60,997 nucleotides of DNA from Pelagibacteraceae bacterium AG-426-P20. GTDB taxonomy: Bacteria; Pseudomonadota; Alphaproteobacteria; Pelagibacterales; Pelagibacteraceae. Shown here one piece after another: positions 35,258 to 44,819 of the stretch. Position 1 is the stretch's first letter. Every line of letters begins with the position of its first letter. The translations under genes and the position numbers were made by a program. The stretch covers positions 1 through 60,997 of the forward strand of contig QCNX01000002.1 of NCBI GenBank assembly GCA_003210015.1, written 5' to 3'. Below the pieces are notes generated by a model. It did not search any database and was not told the DNA's origin. It saw only the letters and a program-made list of their open reading frames with translations.

Positions 35258-36331
35258 ATGAGTAAAAAACCCTTAATTCTTGGAATAGAAACCAGTTGTG
35301 ACGAAACCGCAGCATCAATTGTTACTGAAAATGAACATGGAATACCAATAGTTTTATCTAATGTGATCTCAAGTCAAGTAGATGTTCATAAAGAATTTGG
35401 AGGCGTAGTCCCTGAATTAGCAGCTAGATCACATATAGAGAAAATTGATTGGATTGTTCAAAAAGCAATTAGAGAAAGTGGGAAAAAAATTGAAGAAATT
35501 AATGCAATCGCTTCAACTGCAGGTCCAGGACTAATAGTGTGTTTATCGGTAGGTTTAAGTTTTGGGAAGAGTCTTGCTTCAATATTAAACAAACCTTTTA
35601 TTGCCATAAATCACTTGGAAGGTCATGCCTTAAGTCCAAAACTTAATTCAAAATTAAACTATCCATATTTACTTTTGTTAATATCTGGAGGTCATTCTCA
35701 ATATTTGCACGTACAGAATATTGGTACATATAAAAGATTAGGAACTACAATTGATGATGCACTTGGAGAAGCGTTTGATAAAACTGCAAAATTACTTGGA
35801 ATAAAATTTCCTGGTGGTCCTCAAATTGAGATATTAGCCAAAAAAGGAAATCCAAAAAGATTTGATCTTCCTAAACCAATTTTAAATAAAGGAGGATGTA
35901 ACTTATCTTTTGCTGGACTTAAAACAGCAGTGCTTAAAATAAGTAAAAATATTAAAAACGATCAAGACAAATTTGATTTGGCTGCTTCTTTTCAAAAAAC
36001 AATTTTAGATATTCTTTTAAAAAAAACAACTATCGCCTTTAAAGAGTATGAAAAAACCAATTCAAAAAAAAATAAAATATTTGTTGTGGCCGGAGGAGTG
36101 GCAGCTAATGAACAAATTAGACTAATGTTAATAAAGCTATGTGATGAAAATGGTTATAAACCTGTGTTTCCACCAATAAATTTATGTGGAGATAATGCGG
36201 CAATGATTGCTTTGGTGGGATTAGAAAAATTTAAAACTAACAAATTTTCTTCTTTAGACAGCCCTGCTAAACCAAGATGGCCTTTAGACGAAAAAGCTGA
36301 ATTCTTAAAGGGAGCTGGAGTTAAATTATAA
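35258..36331 (+). CDS. tsaD: tRNA N6-threonylcarbamoyladenosine transferase TsaD
   Basis: TsaD attaches the threonylcarbamoyl group to A37 of ANN-decoding tRNAs, working with TsaB and TsaE. It is 357 residues. ILGIETSCDETAASIV opens the protein; the metal-binding histidines are in INHLEGHALSP; the nucleotide segment is LLLISGGHSQYL; and VVAGGVAANEQIR and FPPINLCGDNAAMIA are conserved. It overlaps the convergent OGT gene by 6 bases. Confidence 0.98.
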   Translation: MSKKPLILGIETSCDETAASIVTENEHGIPIVLSNVISSQVDVHKEFGGVVPELAARSHIEKIDWIVQKAIRESGKKIEEINAIASTAGPGLIVCLSVGLSFGKSLASILNKPFIAINHLEGHALSPKLNSKLNYPYLLLLISGGHSQYLHVQNIGTYKRLGTTIDDALGEAFDKTAKLLGIKFPGGPQIEILAKKGNPKRFDLPKPILNKGGCNLSFAGLKTAVLKISKNIKNDQDKFDLAASFQKTILDILLKKTTIAFKEYEKTNSKKNKIFVVAGGVAANEQIRLMLIKLCDENGYKPVFPPINLCGDNAAMIALVGLEKFKTNKFSSLDSPAKPRWPLDEKAEFLKGAGVKL

Positions 36332-38299
36332 TTCAATATTTATTTTTGGTTCTTCACTGAAATATTTATTATAAATAATTTTATAAGCTTCTTCAATATT
36401 TTTTGTATAGACCGAAGTATTAAACAAATTAGAACTTTTTTTATTAACTTTAATTTTATCTTTGATTTCTGCAAAATAGTTTTTATCATTTGAAATTTTT
36501 AGGGCTAACTTTTCATACTCATCAAAACTGTTTGTGATTAATTCACCCACACTAATTGTATTTATCAAGCTTGCAGCAACTCTACTTGCAAAGGATTTAC
36601 CTTTTAAAGTAACAACTGGAAGATCCATTCTTAAAGCATCACTACATGATGTGTGGGCATTATATGGATAAGTATCAAGCAACAAATCTGCTAATTTTAA
36701 TCTGGCTAAATGTTGATCTAAAGGTACATGATCAGCAAAAATTAATCTTTTAGGATCTAATCCCTGTTCAGATAAAGCATTTTTTAAATTTTTTTCTGAA
36801 AATTTATTATCCTTAAGCAGCCATAAAACACTATCTTTTTTTTGTTTTAGAATTTTTATCCAAGCCAAAAATATTTTAGGATTAATTTTTTGATGACTAT
36901 TAAAGCAACAAAAAATAAATTGATTTTCAGGTAAACCATTTTTTTCTCTGGTTAAATTACTATCTAAGATCGCCTTATTTTCTTCGTTTGGTTGATATGT
37001 GTCAGGTAAATAAATAATTTTTTCTGAATAATATTTTTCTTCATCAGCAGATATCAAAGTTTTATCAGCAACAATATAATCCATACATTTTGATCCAGAC
37101 GTTCCTGGGTAACCAAGGAAATTCACTTGTATGGGTGCTGCCTTATGCAAAAAAACGCCAAACCTATTATTATTACCAGTGTAGCCCATACAATCGATTG
37201 CTATATCTATTCCTTTATCTCTAGATAAATTAACAGCCTCATTGTTGTCTAGAAGGCTTATATCATTAAAACTATCAAAACATTTTAATATTCTATTTTG
37301 TACTAAGTCATTTTTATTTAACTTTGGACCAAAATAAAATCCATGTAATTCAAATTTTTTTTTATTATGGAGTTCAAACATTCTCACCATTAAATGCCCC
37401 ATGGGGTGAGTTCTAAAATCTGCCGAGAAAAAACCCAACTTAATTTTATCATTTTTTTTATTATTAAATTTTAGATTCATCTCATGTTTGAGTCTATATT
37501 CTTGTTGCCATATTTCAGAGCATCTAAGTTGCAACTCCGGTGAGTCAAAAAGTGTAGTTATTGGATATGGCGGAGAAGACTTAATACTTTTTTGAATCTG
37601 TGTCTCTAATTCTAACATATCATTTTGAAAGTTATCCCATTCACACATTCTTGTTTTAGTATGAATAAAATTTCCTAATACAAAAGATGGTTCTGATTTA
37701 ATCTCTAAAGCTCTTTTATAATTATCTAAAGCTTCATCTAATTTATTTAAATCAAAATAAATGTCTGCTTTATCTATAAAAGCTTTTAAATTATTAGGTT
37801 CGTATATCAATATCTTGTCTATTTCAGATAGAACTTGTGTAAAATTTTTTTGTTTTTTAAATATTTCTTTTCTGCTTTTAATTGAAGGAAGATAATCATA
37901 TTTGATTGCTAGCGCTGAATTATAATTCTCTAAAGCTTTTTGTATATTATTTAATTTTGAATATGCATTACCTCTATTATGATAAGCCTCAAAATAATCA
38001 GATTTAATATTAATTGCTTTATCATAATTTATTATAGCATTGTCTATTTCATTTATTTTTAAATAAACATTTCCAAGATTATTATATCCAAAAAAATAAT
38101 CTTTATTCAATTCTATTGTTTTTTTCCAATTAATTATTGCCTCATCAAACTTTTTAAGTTCATATAATATAACAGCATAAATGTTATATATTTCAAAATT
38201 TGAATCAATTTTACTTAAAATTTCTTCACACTGTTTTTTTGCATTCAAAAAATCTTTTTTTTTATATAAATCAAATAATTTTTTTAGATTTTTGTCCAT
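36326..38299 (-). CDS. TPR protein with SPINDLY-type O-GlcNAc transferase domain
   Basis: A 657-residue soluble protein. Residues ~1-215 form six to seven TPR helix pairs (YNNLGNVYLKINEIDNAI, YHNRGNAYSKLNNIQKAL). Residues ~290-640 match the GT41 domain: LGFFSADFRTHPMGHLM, VNFLGYPGTSGSKCMDYIVAD, FNSHQKINPKIFLAWIKIL, DTYPYNAHTSCSDALRMDLPVVTLKG. In plants and animals this domain adds sugar to Ser/Thr of proteins. Bacterial homologues may modify surface or flagellar proteins. It is a single-gene unit, so no target is indicated. Confidence 0.92.
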   Translation of the reverse strand: MDKNLKKLFDLYKKKDFLNAKKQCEEILSKIDSNFEIYNIYAVILYELKKFDEAIINWKKTIELNKDYFFGYNNLGNVYLKINEIDNAIINYDKAINIKSDYFEAYHNRGNAYSKLNNIQKALENYNSALAIKYDYLPSIKSRKEIFKKQKNFTQVLSEIDKILIYEPNNLKAFIDKADIYFDLNKLDEALDNYKRALEIKSEPSFVLGNFIHTKTRMCEWDNFQNDMLELETQIQKSIKSSPPYPITTLFDSPELQLRCSEIWQQEYRLKHEMNLKFNNKKNDKIKLGFFSADFRTHPMGHLMVRMFELHNKKKFELHGFYFGPKLNKNDLVQNRILKCFDSFNDISLLDNNEAVNLSRDKGIDIAIDCMGYTGNNNRFGVFLHKAAPIQVNFLGYPGTSGSKCMDYIVADKTLISADEEKYYSEKIIYLPDTYQPNEENKAILDSNLTREKNGLPENQFIFCCFNSHQKINPKIFLAWIKILKQKKDSVLWLLKDNKFSEKNLKNALSEQGLDPKRLIFADHVPLDQHLARLKLADLLLDTYPYNAHTSCSDALRMDLPVVTLKGKSFASRVAASLINTISVGELITNSFDEYEKLALKISNDKNYFAEIKDKIKVNKKSSNLFNTSVYTKNIEEAYKIIYNKYFSEEPKINIEL

Positions 38300-38359
38300 A
38301 TTTATTGTAAATAATTATTAAAAATAATATGCGATAGTCAAAGTAACTTAAATTAAAAA

Positions 38360-38773
38360 ATGAGCTATTGGTTATTAAAATCAGAACCGGATGTTTGGTC
38401 TATAGATCAACAAAAAAAAGCTGGCGTTAAAGGGGCACCTTGGGATGGAGTTAGAAACTATCAGGCAGCAAAAAATTTAAAATCAATGAAAAAAGGAGAT
38501 AAATGTTTTTTTTATCATTCAAATATTGGAAGAGAAATTGTTGGAATAGTTGAGGTAATTAAAGAAGCATATCCAGACACGACCGATAAATCAGGCCGAT
38601 TTGTTGCTATTACTGTAAAGTTTGTAAAAAAAATAAGTAAACCTGTTAATCTTGATAAAATAAAAAAAAACAAGGAATTAAGCCATTTAGCTCTTATTAA
38701 ACAAAGCAGACTGTCCGTGATGCCTATAGACTCTAAAAGCTGGAAAATATTAAACGACATGGGTAGAATTTAG
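38360..38773 (+). CDS. EVE-domain protein (modified-base reader)
   Basis: A 137-residue protein consisting of one EVE (PUA-like) domain. The start [44 protein letters not shown] and SLAxLIKQ-like [15 protein letters not shown] are the usual motifs (thymocyte nuclear protein 1/YTH-like fold). EVE domains bind modified DNA or RNA bases. It is 16 bases before acs on the same strand. Confidence 0.93.
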   Translation: MSYWLLKSEPDVWSIDQQKKAGVKGAPWDGVRNYQAAKNLKSMKKGDKCFFYHSNIGREIVGIVEVIKEAYPDTTDKSGRFVAITVKFVKKISKPVNLDKIKKNKELSHLALIKQSRLSVMPIDSKSWKILNDMGRI

Positions 38774-38789
38774 ATATAAATTAAAAATT

Positions 38790-40889
38790 ATGTCAAAAAA
38801 AAAGAAAAAAAGAAAAATAAAAAAAAGAAGTTCTAGTAAAAGAAAAGTAAAAAAAAGAAGTTCTAGTAAAAGAAAAGTTAGAAAAAGAAAAACAAAAGTA
38901 AAAAAAAGAAATTCTAAAAAAAGAAAGAAAAAAACTGATAATTCAAATGCACCTACTGAATTAATTATTAAAACTAAACCTGAGTGGATTAGAACAGGTT
39001 TGGCAAATAAAGCCCAATATCAAAAAAAATATAATGAGTCGATAAAAAATAATGATAATTTTTGGAAAAAAGAAGGCAAAAGAATTACTTGGATTAAGCC
39101 ATACAAAAAAATTAAAGATGTAAAATATAGTTCTACAGATGTAAAAATAAAATGGTTTCACGATGGAACTTTAAATGCTTCACAAAACTGTATTGATAGA
39201 CACTTAAAAGACAAAAAAGATAAGACTGCAATAATTTGGGCTGGAGATGATCCAAAAGATAATCAAAAAATTACATACAAACAACTTCACCAAAAAGTGT
39301 CCAGAGCTGCGAATGGTCTTAAAAAATTAGGAATTCAAAAAGGTGATAGAGTTACAATCTATCTAACTATGATCCCAGAACTTGCTATTTTAATGTTAGC
39401 ATGTGCTAGAATAGGTGCTGTACACTCAATAATTTTTGGAGGTTTTTCAGCTGACTCTATTTCTGGAAGAGTTAATGACTGTGAGTCAGAATATATTATT
39501 ACAGCTGACGAAGGTGTAAGGGGGGGAAAAACAATACCTTTAAAAGCAACAACTGATGAAGCATTATTAAGTTGTCCAAATGTAAAAAAATGTATTGTTG
39601 TAAAAAGAACAGGTAGCAAAATTGATTGGAATAATAATAGAGATGTTTGGTATCATGATTTAATTAAAGATGTTTCTTCCCACTGCGATCCTGAGGAGAT
39701 GAATGCTGAGGATCCGCTATTTATACTTTATACCTCTGGATCTACTGGAAAACCAAAAGGAGTACTTCATACCACAGGTGGCTATATGGTTTATGCTTCG
39801 ATGACTCATCAATATATTTTTAACTATAAGCCAAAAGATATTTATTGGTGCACTGCTGATATTGGTTGGGTGACAGGTCATAGTTACATTATTTATGGTC
39901 CTCTAGCTAATGGAGCAACAACAATTATGTTTGAAGGTATCCCAAATTATCCTGATAGTTCTAGATGGTGGCAAATAATTGATAAATTTAAAGTTAATAC
40001 CTTTTATACTGCACCTACCGCTATTAGAGCTCTTATGAGAGAAGGTGATGATCCAGTTAATAAAACATCAAGGAAATCACTTAAATTATTAGGTACTGTT
40101 GGTGAACCCATTAATCCTGAAGCCTGGATGTGGTATTATAAAACAGTTGGAAACTCTCAATGTCCAATAGTTGATACTTGGTGGCAAACTGAAACAGGAG
40201 GAATTATGATTGCTCCTCAAACTGGTGCCATTCCTTTAAAGCCAGGATCAGCTACAAAACCTTTTTATGGAATCAAACCTTCTCTTTTAAATAAAGAAGG
40301 TAATGAAATAAGAGGAGCAGGTGAAGGACGGCTTTGTATATCTCAATCTTGGCCTGGTCAGATGAGAACAGTTTATGGAGATCATCAAAGATTTATAGAT
40401 ACATATTTTTCACAGTTTGAAGGTAAATACTTTACGGGTGATGGATGTAAAAGAGATAAAGATGGATACTATTGGATAACTGGAAGAGTTGATGATGTGA
40501 TTATAGTGTCAGGACATAATCTTGGAACTGCAGAAATAGAAAGTGCGTTTGTTGCCCACCCTAAAGTGGCGGAAGCTGCGGTTGTTGGATATCCACATGA
40601 TATAAAAGGCAACGGCTTATATTGTTATGTAACTTTAAATGCTGGCGAATCAGAAACAGGTGAACTTGAAAGAGATTTAAAACTTTGGGTTAGAAAACAA
40701 ATAGGTCCACTTGCCACGCCTGATTTAATTCATTTTACTCCTGGATTACCAAAAACAAGATCTGGTAAAATTATGAGAAGAATTTTAAGAAAGATAGCAG
40801 CTAACGAACACAATCAATTAGGAGATACTACAACTTTAGCTGACCCTAGTGTTGTTGACAGTTTAGTAGATAATCGAAAAAATATTTAA
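38790..40889 (+). CDS. acs: Acetyl-CoA synthetase with Lys/Arg-rich N-terminal extension
   Basis: Acs makes acetyl-CoA from acetate, ATP and CoA through acetyl-AMP. Core motifs are complete: [48 protein letters not shown] and the regulatory lysine in [17 protein letters not shown]. The normal Acs start ([18 protein letters not shown] region) begins at about residue 115. The first ~48 residues are almost only Lys, Arg and Ser ([10 protein letters not shown] repeated) and are not part of usual Acs. Only one ATG fits, so the tail is probably translated. Length 699 versus about 650. Confidence 0.97.
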   Translation: MSKKKKKRKIKKRSSSKRKVKKRSSSKRKVRKRKTKVKKRNSKKRKKKTDNSNAPTELIIKTKPEWIRTGLANKAQYQKKYNESIKNNDNFWKKEGKRITWIKPYKKIKDVKYSSTDVKIKWFHDGTLNASQNCIDRHLKDKKDKTAIIWAGDDPKDNQKITYKQLHQKVSRAANGLKKLGIQKGDRVTIYLTMIPELAILMLACARIGAVHSIIFGGFSADSISGRVNDCESEYIITADEGVRGGKTIPLKATTDEALLSCPNVKKCIVVKRTGSKIDWNNNRDVWYHDLIKDVSSHCDPEEMNAEDPLFILYTSGSTGKPKGVLHTTGGYMVYASMTHQYIFNYKPKDIYWCTADIGWVTGHSYIIYGPLANGATTIMFEGIPNYPDSSRWWQIIDKFKVNTFYTAPTAIRALMREGDDPVNKTSRKSLKLLGTVGEPINPEAWMWYYKTVGNSQCPIVDTWWQTETGGIMIAPQTGAIPLKPGSATKPFYGIKPSLLNKEGNEIRGAGEGRLCISQSWPGQMRTVYGDHQRFIDTYFSQFEGKYFTGDGCKRDKDGYYWITGRVDDVIIVSGHNLGTAEIESAFVAHPKVAEAAVVGYPHDIKGNGLYCYVTLNAGESETGELERDLKLWVRKQIGPLATPDLIHFTPGLPKTRSGKIMRRILRKIAANEHNQLGDTTTLADPSVVDSLVDNRKNI
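38821..38880 (+). repeat. 30-base tandem repeat in the acs 5' end
   Basis: Bases 38821-38850 and 38851-38880 are two adjacent copies of a 30-base unit differing at one position (gtaa versus gtta at the end). Each encodes the ten-residue unit [10 protein letters not shown] (second copy ends in the codon that begins the RKRK stretch). The flanking codons are also Lys/Arg-only. The basic tail therefore seems to have expanded by slippage in a poly-purine stretch. Confidence 0.9.
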
Positions 40890-41509
40890 AATTGGATTCT
40901 TTCTATAAATTCTTTTTTAATTACATCCCATTTTAAAATTACAGAATTTAAAACTATTTTTCTATCTAATATTTTCAAATCTTCAGCAATTGGAGCCCAT
41001 TTGTATAATGATAAAGCACTTTGATTAAATGGAATGTCACTATAATAATTTTCCCAATTAATTTTTTCAATCCTTTCGTTAAAAGATTTTTTAGCTTCAT
41101 CAATTATTTCTAGTGGCATGTTATTTGAAGTTTCATCATCAAGAATTTTTAAAAAAATTTCTTTAGATCTATTAATTTCTTTTAAATTAAAATGAGCTTT
41201 TAAATGAGAAAATGTGTAGAAAGTGAGATCTTGCAAAGCAACAGCATAAATGTTCCATTTGGCTAAATTTACAGATTTCATAAATTCATCATTTTCAAAA
41301 TGAAGAACATATCTTGTTCCCATTCTGGTCTTTAAATAACCATACAAAGTAACTTGAGAAACCCAGGCTGATTTCATTTGAATAAATTCTTCTAATTCAT
41401 CAAAACTTCTGATTTTATTCTTTGGTATAAATGCTTTAAACAAAGAAAAGAAATAAACCTTAAAATCATTTAAAGATAAGTCTTTCCAGCTAAATTTATA
41501 TTTTGACAT
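40886..41509 (-). CDS. Conserved hypothetical protein, 207 residues
   Basis: A soluble, predicted mostly helical protein with many aromatic residues and no signal peptide or membrane segment. FQMKSAW-like [35 protein letters not shown] is the most conserved-looking stretch. It converges on acs with a 4-base overlap and faces away from the symporter pair, so it may belong to acetate metabolism only by position. I do not recognise its function. Confidence 0.75.
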   Translation of the reverse strand: MSKYKFSWKDLSLNDFKVYFFSLFKAFIPKNKIRSFDELEEFIQMKSAWVSQVTLYGYLKTRMGTRYVLHFENDEFMKSVNLAKWNIYAVALQDLTFYTFSHLKAHFNLKEINRSKEIFLKILDDETSNNMPLEIIDEAKKSFNERIEKINWENYYSDIPFNQSALSLYKWAPIAEDLKILDRKIVLNSVILKWDVIKKEFIERIQF

Positions 41510-41633
41510 AAAAAAAGGTTGTTTATGCTTTATAAACCAAAAAAATCAGTAATATGAGCATTTTTTACACCTTTTATTATCCTTCAGAATGAGTATGGTT
41601 TTGGCCAGTTATAACTAAAAGAGAGAGGTATAC

Positions 41634-41894
41634 ATGTCAAAACAAGAACAACACTGGGAAAAAACCAGAGGTTTGCTATTTGTTACTTTAGCAATCTGGT
41701 TTGTATTCTCAATTGGCATCTTCCTTTTTGGAGCTGAAATGAACGAAGTTGGAGGACCATTTGGTTATCCTTTAACTTATTGGTTCACTTGTCAGGGTTC
41801 TCTTGGAATTTTCGTGATCCTAATTTTCTGGTTTGCGGGAAGACAAGAAAAAATTGATGAAGAGTTCGGCTTTGCAGAAAGAGAGGACGACTAA
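41634..41894 (+). CDS. DUF4212 small subunit of a sodium/solute symporter
   Basis: An 86-residue membrane protein with two helices (~15-35 and ~50-72). HWEKTRGLLFVTLAIWFVFS and GGPFGYPLTYWFTCQGSLGIFVILIFWF match DUF4212, always found just before a VC_2705-type symporter. The stop and the next start share one base (TAATG). A purine-rich ribosome-binding site (AGAGAGGT) is 5 bases upstream. The 124-base region upstream holds no other obvious signal. Confidence 0.93.
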   Translation: MSKQEQHWEKTRGLLFVTLAIWFVFSIGIFLFGAEMNEVGGPFGYPLTYWFTCQGSLGIFVILIFWFAGRQEKIDEEFGFAEREDD

Positions 41895-43693
41895 TGAAAG
41901 GTAATTTTATAGATAATTTGCCTAAAGTTTATGGAATTTATACGGGAGGTTTTATAGGTTTCATAATCATTATGGCAATCGGTGAACAGATGGGTATGAC
42001 GGCAAAAGCAATAGGTATTTGTTTTGTTGCCTTCACAATATTCATCTATGCATTAATTGGTTGGCTATCACGTACAGCACAAGCAGATGCATATTACGTA
42101 GCTGGAAGACAAGTTCCAACTGTATTCAATGGAATGGCGACAGCGGCAGACTGGATGTCTGGTGCTTCATTCGTTGCAATGGCAGGTGGTATTTACTTTA
42201 AAGGCTATGGTTATATGGCATTACTTGTTGGTTGGACTGGTGGTTATGTGCTTGTTGCAACTTTATTAGCACCGTACTTAAGAAAATTTGGCTGTTACAC
42301 AGTTCCAGATTTCATCGGTACAAGATATGGTGGTAATTTAACTAGGTTACTTGCAGTAATAGTCTTAACTGTTGCTTCATTTACTTATGTGACTGCACAA
42401 ATTAACGCTACAGGTACGATCGCATCTGTTGCTCTAGATATCCCGTTCCAATACGCTGTATATGTTGGATTAGTAAGTATATTACTATGTTCAATGTTAG
42501 GTGGTATGAGAGGGGTAACTTGGACGCAAGTTGCACAATATATCGTTCTAATTATAGCTTACTTACTTCCAGTATTCTGGATCAGTAACGAAATTGGGGC
42601 AGGTTTTTTCCCTCACTTTATGTTAGCTGATGAAGTGGCTAGAATTGGTGAGTTAGAACAACAGTATGGTTTTGTAAAAAACTCTGCTGCTGATCTTGCA
42701 AATGTACCTAAAGGGTTAGCTGGTATTACTAAAGCTCACTCTGCAGTAAATGCAACTCCTTGGGCGTTTATTTCATTAGCACTAGCGATGATGATGGGAA
42801 CAGCTTCATTACCGCACGTTATGATGAGATACTTTACAACTCCTAGCGTAAAAGCAGCTAGAAAATCAGTAGGTTGGTCATTATTCTTTATCTTCCTATT
42901 GTATTCTTCTGCTCCAATGTTAGCTACACTTTCTAAACTATCATTGATAGATCCAACATTACCGACTGGTATTATTGGTAAATCAATTGCAGAAGTTCAA
43001 GCTATTGATTGGTATCAAAACTGGAACCAAGCTAATTTGATGTTTGTTAGCGACTTTAACGGAAATGGAACTCTTGAATTAAATGAGTTTTTCATGGGTG
43101 GTAAAGCCGTAGTATTAGCAACACCAGAAATAGCTGGATTACCTTACGTGATCTCAGGTTTAGTTGCTGCTGGAGGTATGGCTGCTGCCATGTCAACAGC
43201 TGATGGTTTGATTCTAGCAATTGCTAATGCGATCTCTCATGATGTGTATTTCAAAATGATTGATCCAAAAGCAGAGACTGCGAAAAGACTGACTGTTGCA
43301 AGGGTATTACTTGTAGTAATTGGTTTTGCTGGAGCAACTATTGCGGCAATGGAAATCCAAGGTATCTTAGGTTCAGTAATCTGGGCTTTTGACTTTGCGA
43401 TGTCTGGTTTATTCTTCCCACTTGTACTTGGTGTATGGTGGAAGAGAGCTAACAGAGAAGGTGCTATAGCTGGTATGGCTTTAGGTCTAATTTCTGGTTT
43501 TGCGTATCTAATTTGGGTACGGAACGGTGGAAGTGGATTCTTAGGTATTACACAGTTAACTTTTGGTATCTTCGGATCTGCAGTTAGTTTAGTAGCAATG
43601 GTAGTTGTAAGTTTAATGACTTCAGCTCCAAATGCTGCAACTCAAAAAATGGTTGATAACGTAAGAGTACCTTCGGGTAGATCTGTTATCTAA
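41894..43693 (+). CDS. Sodium/solute symporter, VC_2705 (ActP-like) subfamily, with EF-hand-like loop
   Basis: A 599-residue member of the solute:sodium symporter family with about 13 helices. Landmarks: DAYYVAGRQVPTVFNGMATAADWMSGASF, YTVPDFIGTRYGG, MMGTASLPHVMMRYFTTPSVKAAR and STADGLILAIANAISHD. It resembles acetate permeases; acs lies 1 kb upstream, so short-chain carboxylate import is plausible. A periplasmic-side insert (DFNGNGTLELNE, residues 387-398) fits the EF-hand calcium loop. Its codons are somewhat less A/T-extreme than its neighbours, as expected for a highly expressed gene. Confidence 0.94.
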   Translation: MKGNFIDNLPKVYGIYTGGFIGFIIIMAIGEQMGMTAKAIGICFVAFTIFIYALIGWLSRTAQADAYYVAGRQVPTVFNGMATAADWMSGASFVAMAGGIYFKGYGYMALLVGWTGGYVLVATLLAPYLRKFGCYTVPDFIGTRYGGNLTRLLAVIVLTVASFTYVTAQINATGTIASVALDIPFQYAVYVGLVSILLCSMLGGMRGVTWTQVAQYIVLIIAYLLPVFWISNEIGAGFFPHFMLADEVARIGELEQQYGFVKNSAADLANVPKGLAGITKAHSAVNATPWAFISLALAMMMGTASLPHVMMRYFTTPSVKAARKSVGWSLFFIFLLYSSAPMLATLSKLSLIDPTLPTGIIGKSIAEVQAIDWYQNWNQANLMFVSDFNGNGTLELNEFFMGGKAVVLATPEIAGLPYVISGLVAAGGMAAAMSTADGLILAIANAISHDVYFKMIDPKAETAKRLTVARVLLVVIGFAGATIAAMEIQGILGSVIWAFDFAMSGLFFPLVLGVWWKRANREGAIAGMALGLISGFAYLIWVRNGGSGFLGITQLTFGIFGSAVSLVAMVVVSLMTSAPNAATQKMVDNVRVPSGRSVI

Positions 43694-43713
43694 AACTATT
43701 ATTAAAATCTTTT

Positions 43714-43738
43714 AAGGGGCGATTAGTTCGCCCCTTTT
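43714..43738 (+). terminator. Rho-independent terminator after the symporter gene
   Basis: AAGGGGCG (43714-43721), a 7-base loop and CGCCCCTT (43729-43736) form an 8-bp stem with six G:C pairs, followed by more T residues. It begins 20 bases after the symporter stop codon and closes the DUF4212/symporter unit. Confidence 0.92.
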
Positions 43739-43770
43739 AATTTTCCCTTCAATAAGTTATAAAATATTTA

Positions 43771-44127
43771 ATGTCAGCTAATTTTCACCCTCTTGTTTAT
43801 ATAATTGACTATATACTTGGTGTTATTATGTGGACTTTAATTGGAAGAGTGGCAATGAATTTTTTTCAAAAAGAAGATTCACAATTTTTCTTTATGAAAG
43901 TTTTTGTTAAATTTACCAACCCTTTACTTAAGGTTTTTAAACCAATTACACCATCTTTTATAATTCAACCATTGGTACCTCTATATGTTGCATGGTTTTT
44001 TTTCATGATAAGGTTTTATTTAATGCCTTATATATTGGGCTACTCTGTTATGGGTATGCTTTCTTTTCCTCTTGAAAGTGAAATTTCGAGACAAATTTAT
44101 CAATTTTTTAATTCAATAAAATTTTAA
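43771..44127 (+). CDS. Conserved membrane protein, YggT-like layout
   Basis: A 118-residue protein with two hydrophobic parts (about 10-30 and 68-90). KFTNPLLKVFKPITPSFI resembles the DPxLxxIRRxxP motif that links helices in YggT proteins, so a distant relation is possible. It precedes rpe by 28 bases. Function unknown. Confidence 0.8.
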   Translation: MSANFHPLVYIIDYILGVIMWTLIGRVAMNFFQKEDSQFFFMKVFVKFTNPLLKVFKPITPSFIIQPLVPLYVAWFFFMIRFYLMPYILGYSVMGMLSFPLESEISRQIYQFFNSIKF

Positions 44128-44155
44128 AAATTGATACTAGTAAATTTGATATCTA

Positions 44156-44815
44156 ATGAAAAAAATACAAATTTCACCATCAATTTTATCTGCTGATTTT
44201 AGTCAGTTAGGTATGGAAATCAAACGGCTTGAGAATGGGGGCGCTGATTTGATTCATATTGATGTGATGGATGGTCATTTTGTTCCTAATTTAACAATTG
44301 GACCACCTGTAATAAAAGAACTTAAAAAAAATTGCTCAATTAAATTTGATGTGCATTTAATGATTTCACCAGTACATAAATACATAGAAGCTTATGCTGA
44401 TGCTGGAGCTGATATTATAACTATTCACCCTGAGGCAACTGAAGATTTATTGGCTTCGATTAATAAAATAAAAGATTTGAAAAAAATAGTAGGTGTATCA
44501 TTAAATCCAGAAACAAAAGTAAGTGTGATCAAAGATTACTTGGATGAAATTGATTTAGTATTAATTATGAGTGTGAATCCTGGTTTTGGTGGTCAAAAGT
44601 TTATGCCTGAAGTTTTGGACAAAATTAAAGAACTTAAAAATATTCAAAAGGATAAAAATATAGATTTTGATATAGAAATAGATGGTGGGATTAATTTTGA
44701 AAATTCAAAAATTGCGATAAAAGCAGGTGCCAATATTTTAGTCTCAGGAACTACTATATTTAAAAGCAATAATGGAGACATCAAAAAAAATATAGATTTA
44801 CTTAAATCTCTATAA
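44156..44815 (+). CDS. rpe: Ribulose-phosphate 3-epimerase
   Basis: Rpe interconverts ribulose-5-phosphate and xylulose-5-phosphate in the pentose phosphate pathway. At 219 residues it is a standard TIM barrel. ISPSILSADFSQLG, HIDVMDGHFVPNLTIGP (metal-binding His and Asp), FDVHLMI, MSVNPGFGGQKFMP and EIDGGINFEN are diagnostic. It lies 4 bases before a heparinase-like gene. Confidence 0.98.
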   Translation: MKKIQISPSILSADFSQLGMEIKRLENGGADLIHIDVMDGHFVPNLTIGPPVIKELKKNCSIKFDVHLMISPVHKYIEAYADAGADIITIHPEATEDLLASINKIKDLKKIVGVSLNPETKVSVIKDYLDEIDLVLIMSVNPGFGGQKFMPEVLDKIKELKNIQKDKNIDFDIEIDGGINFENSKIAIKAGANILVSGTTIFKSNNGDIKKNIDLLKSL

Positions 44816-44819
44816 ATAA

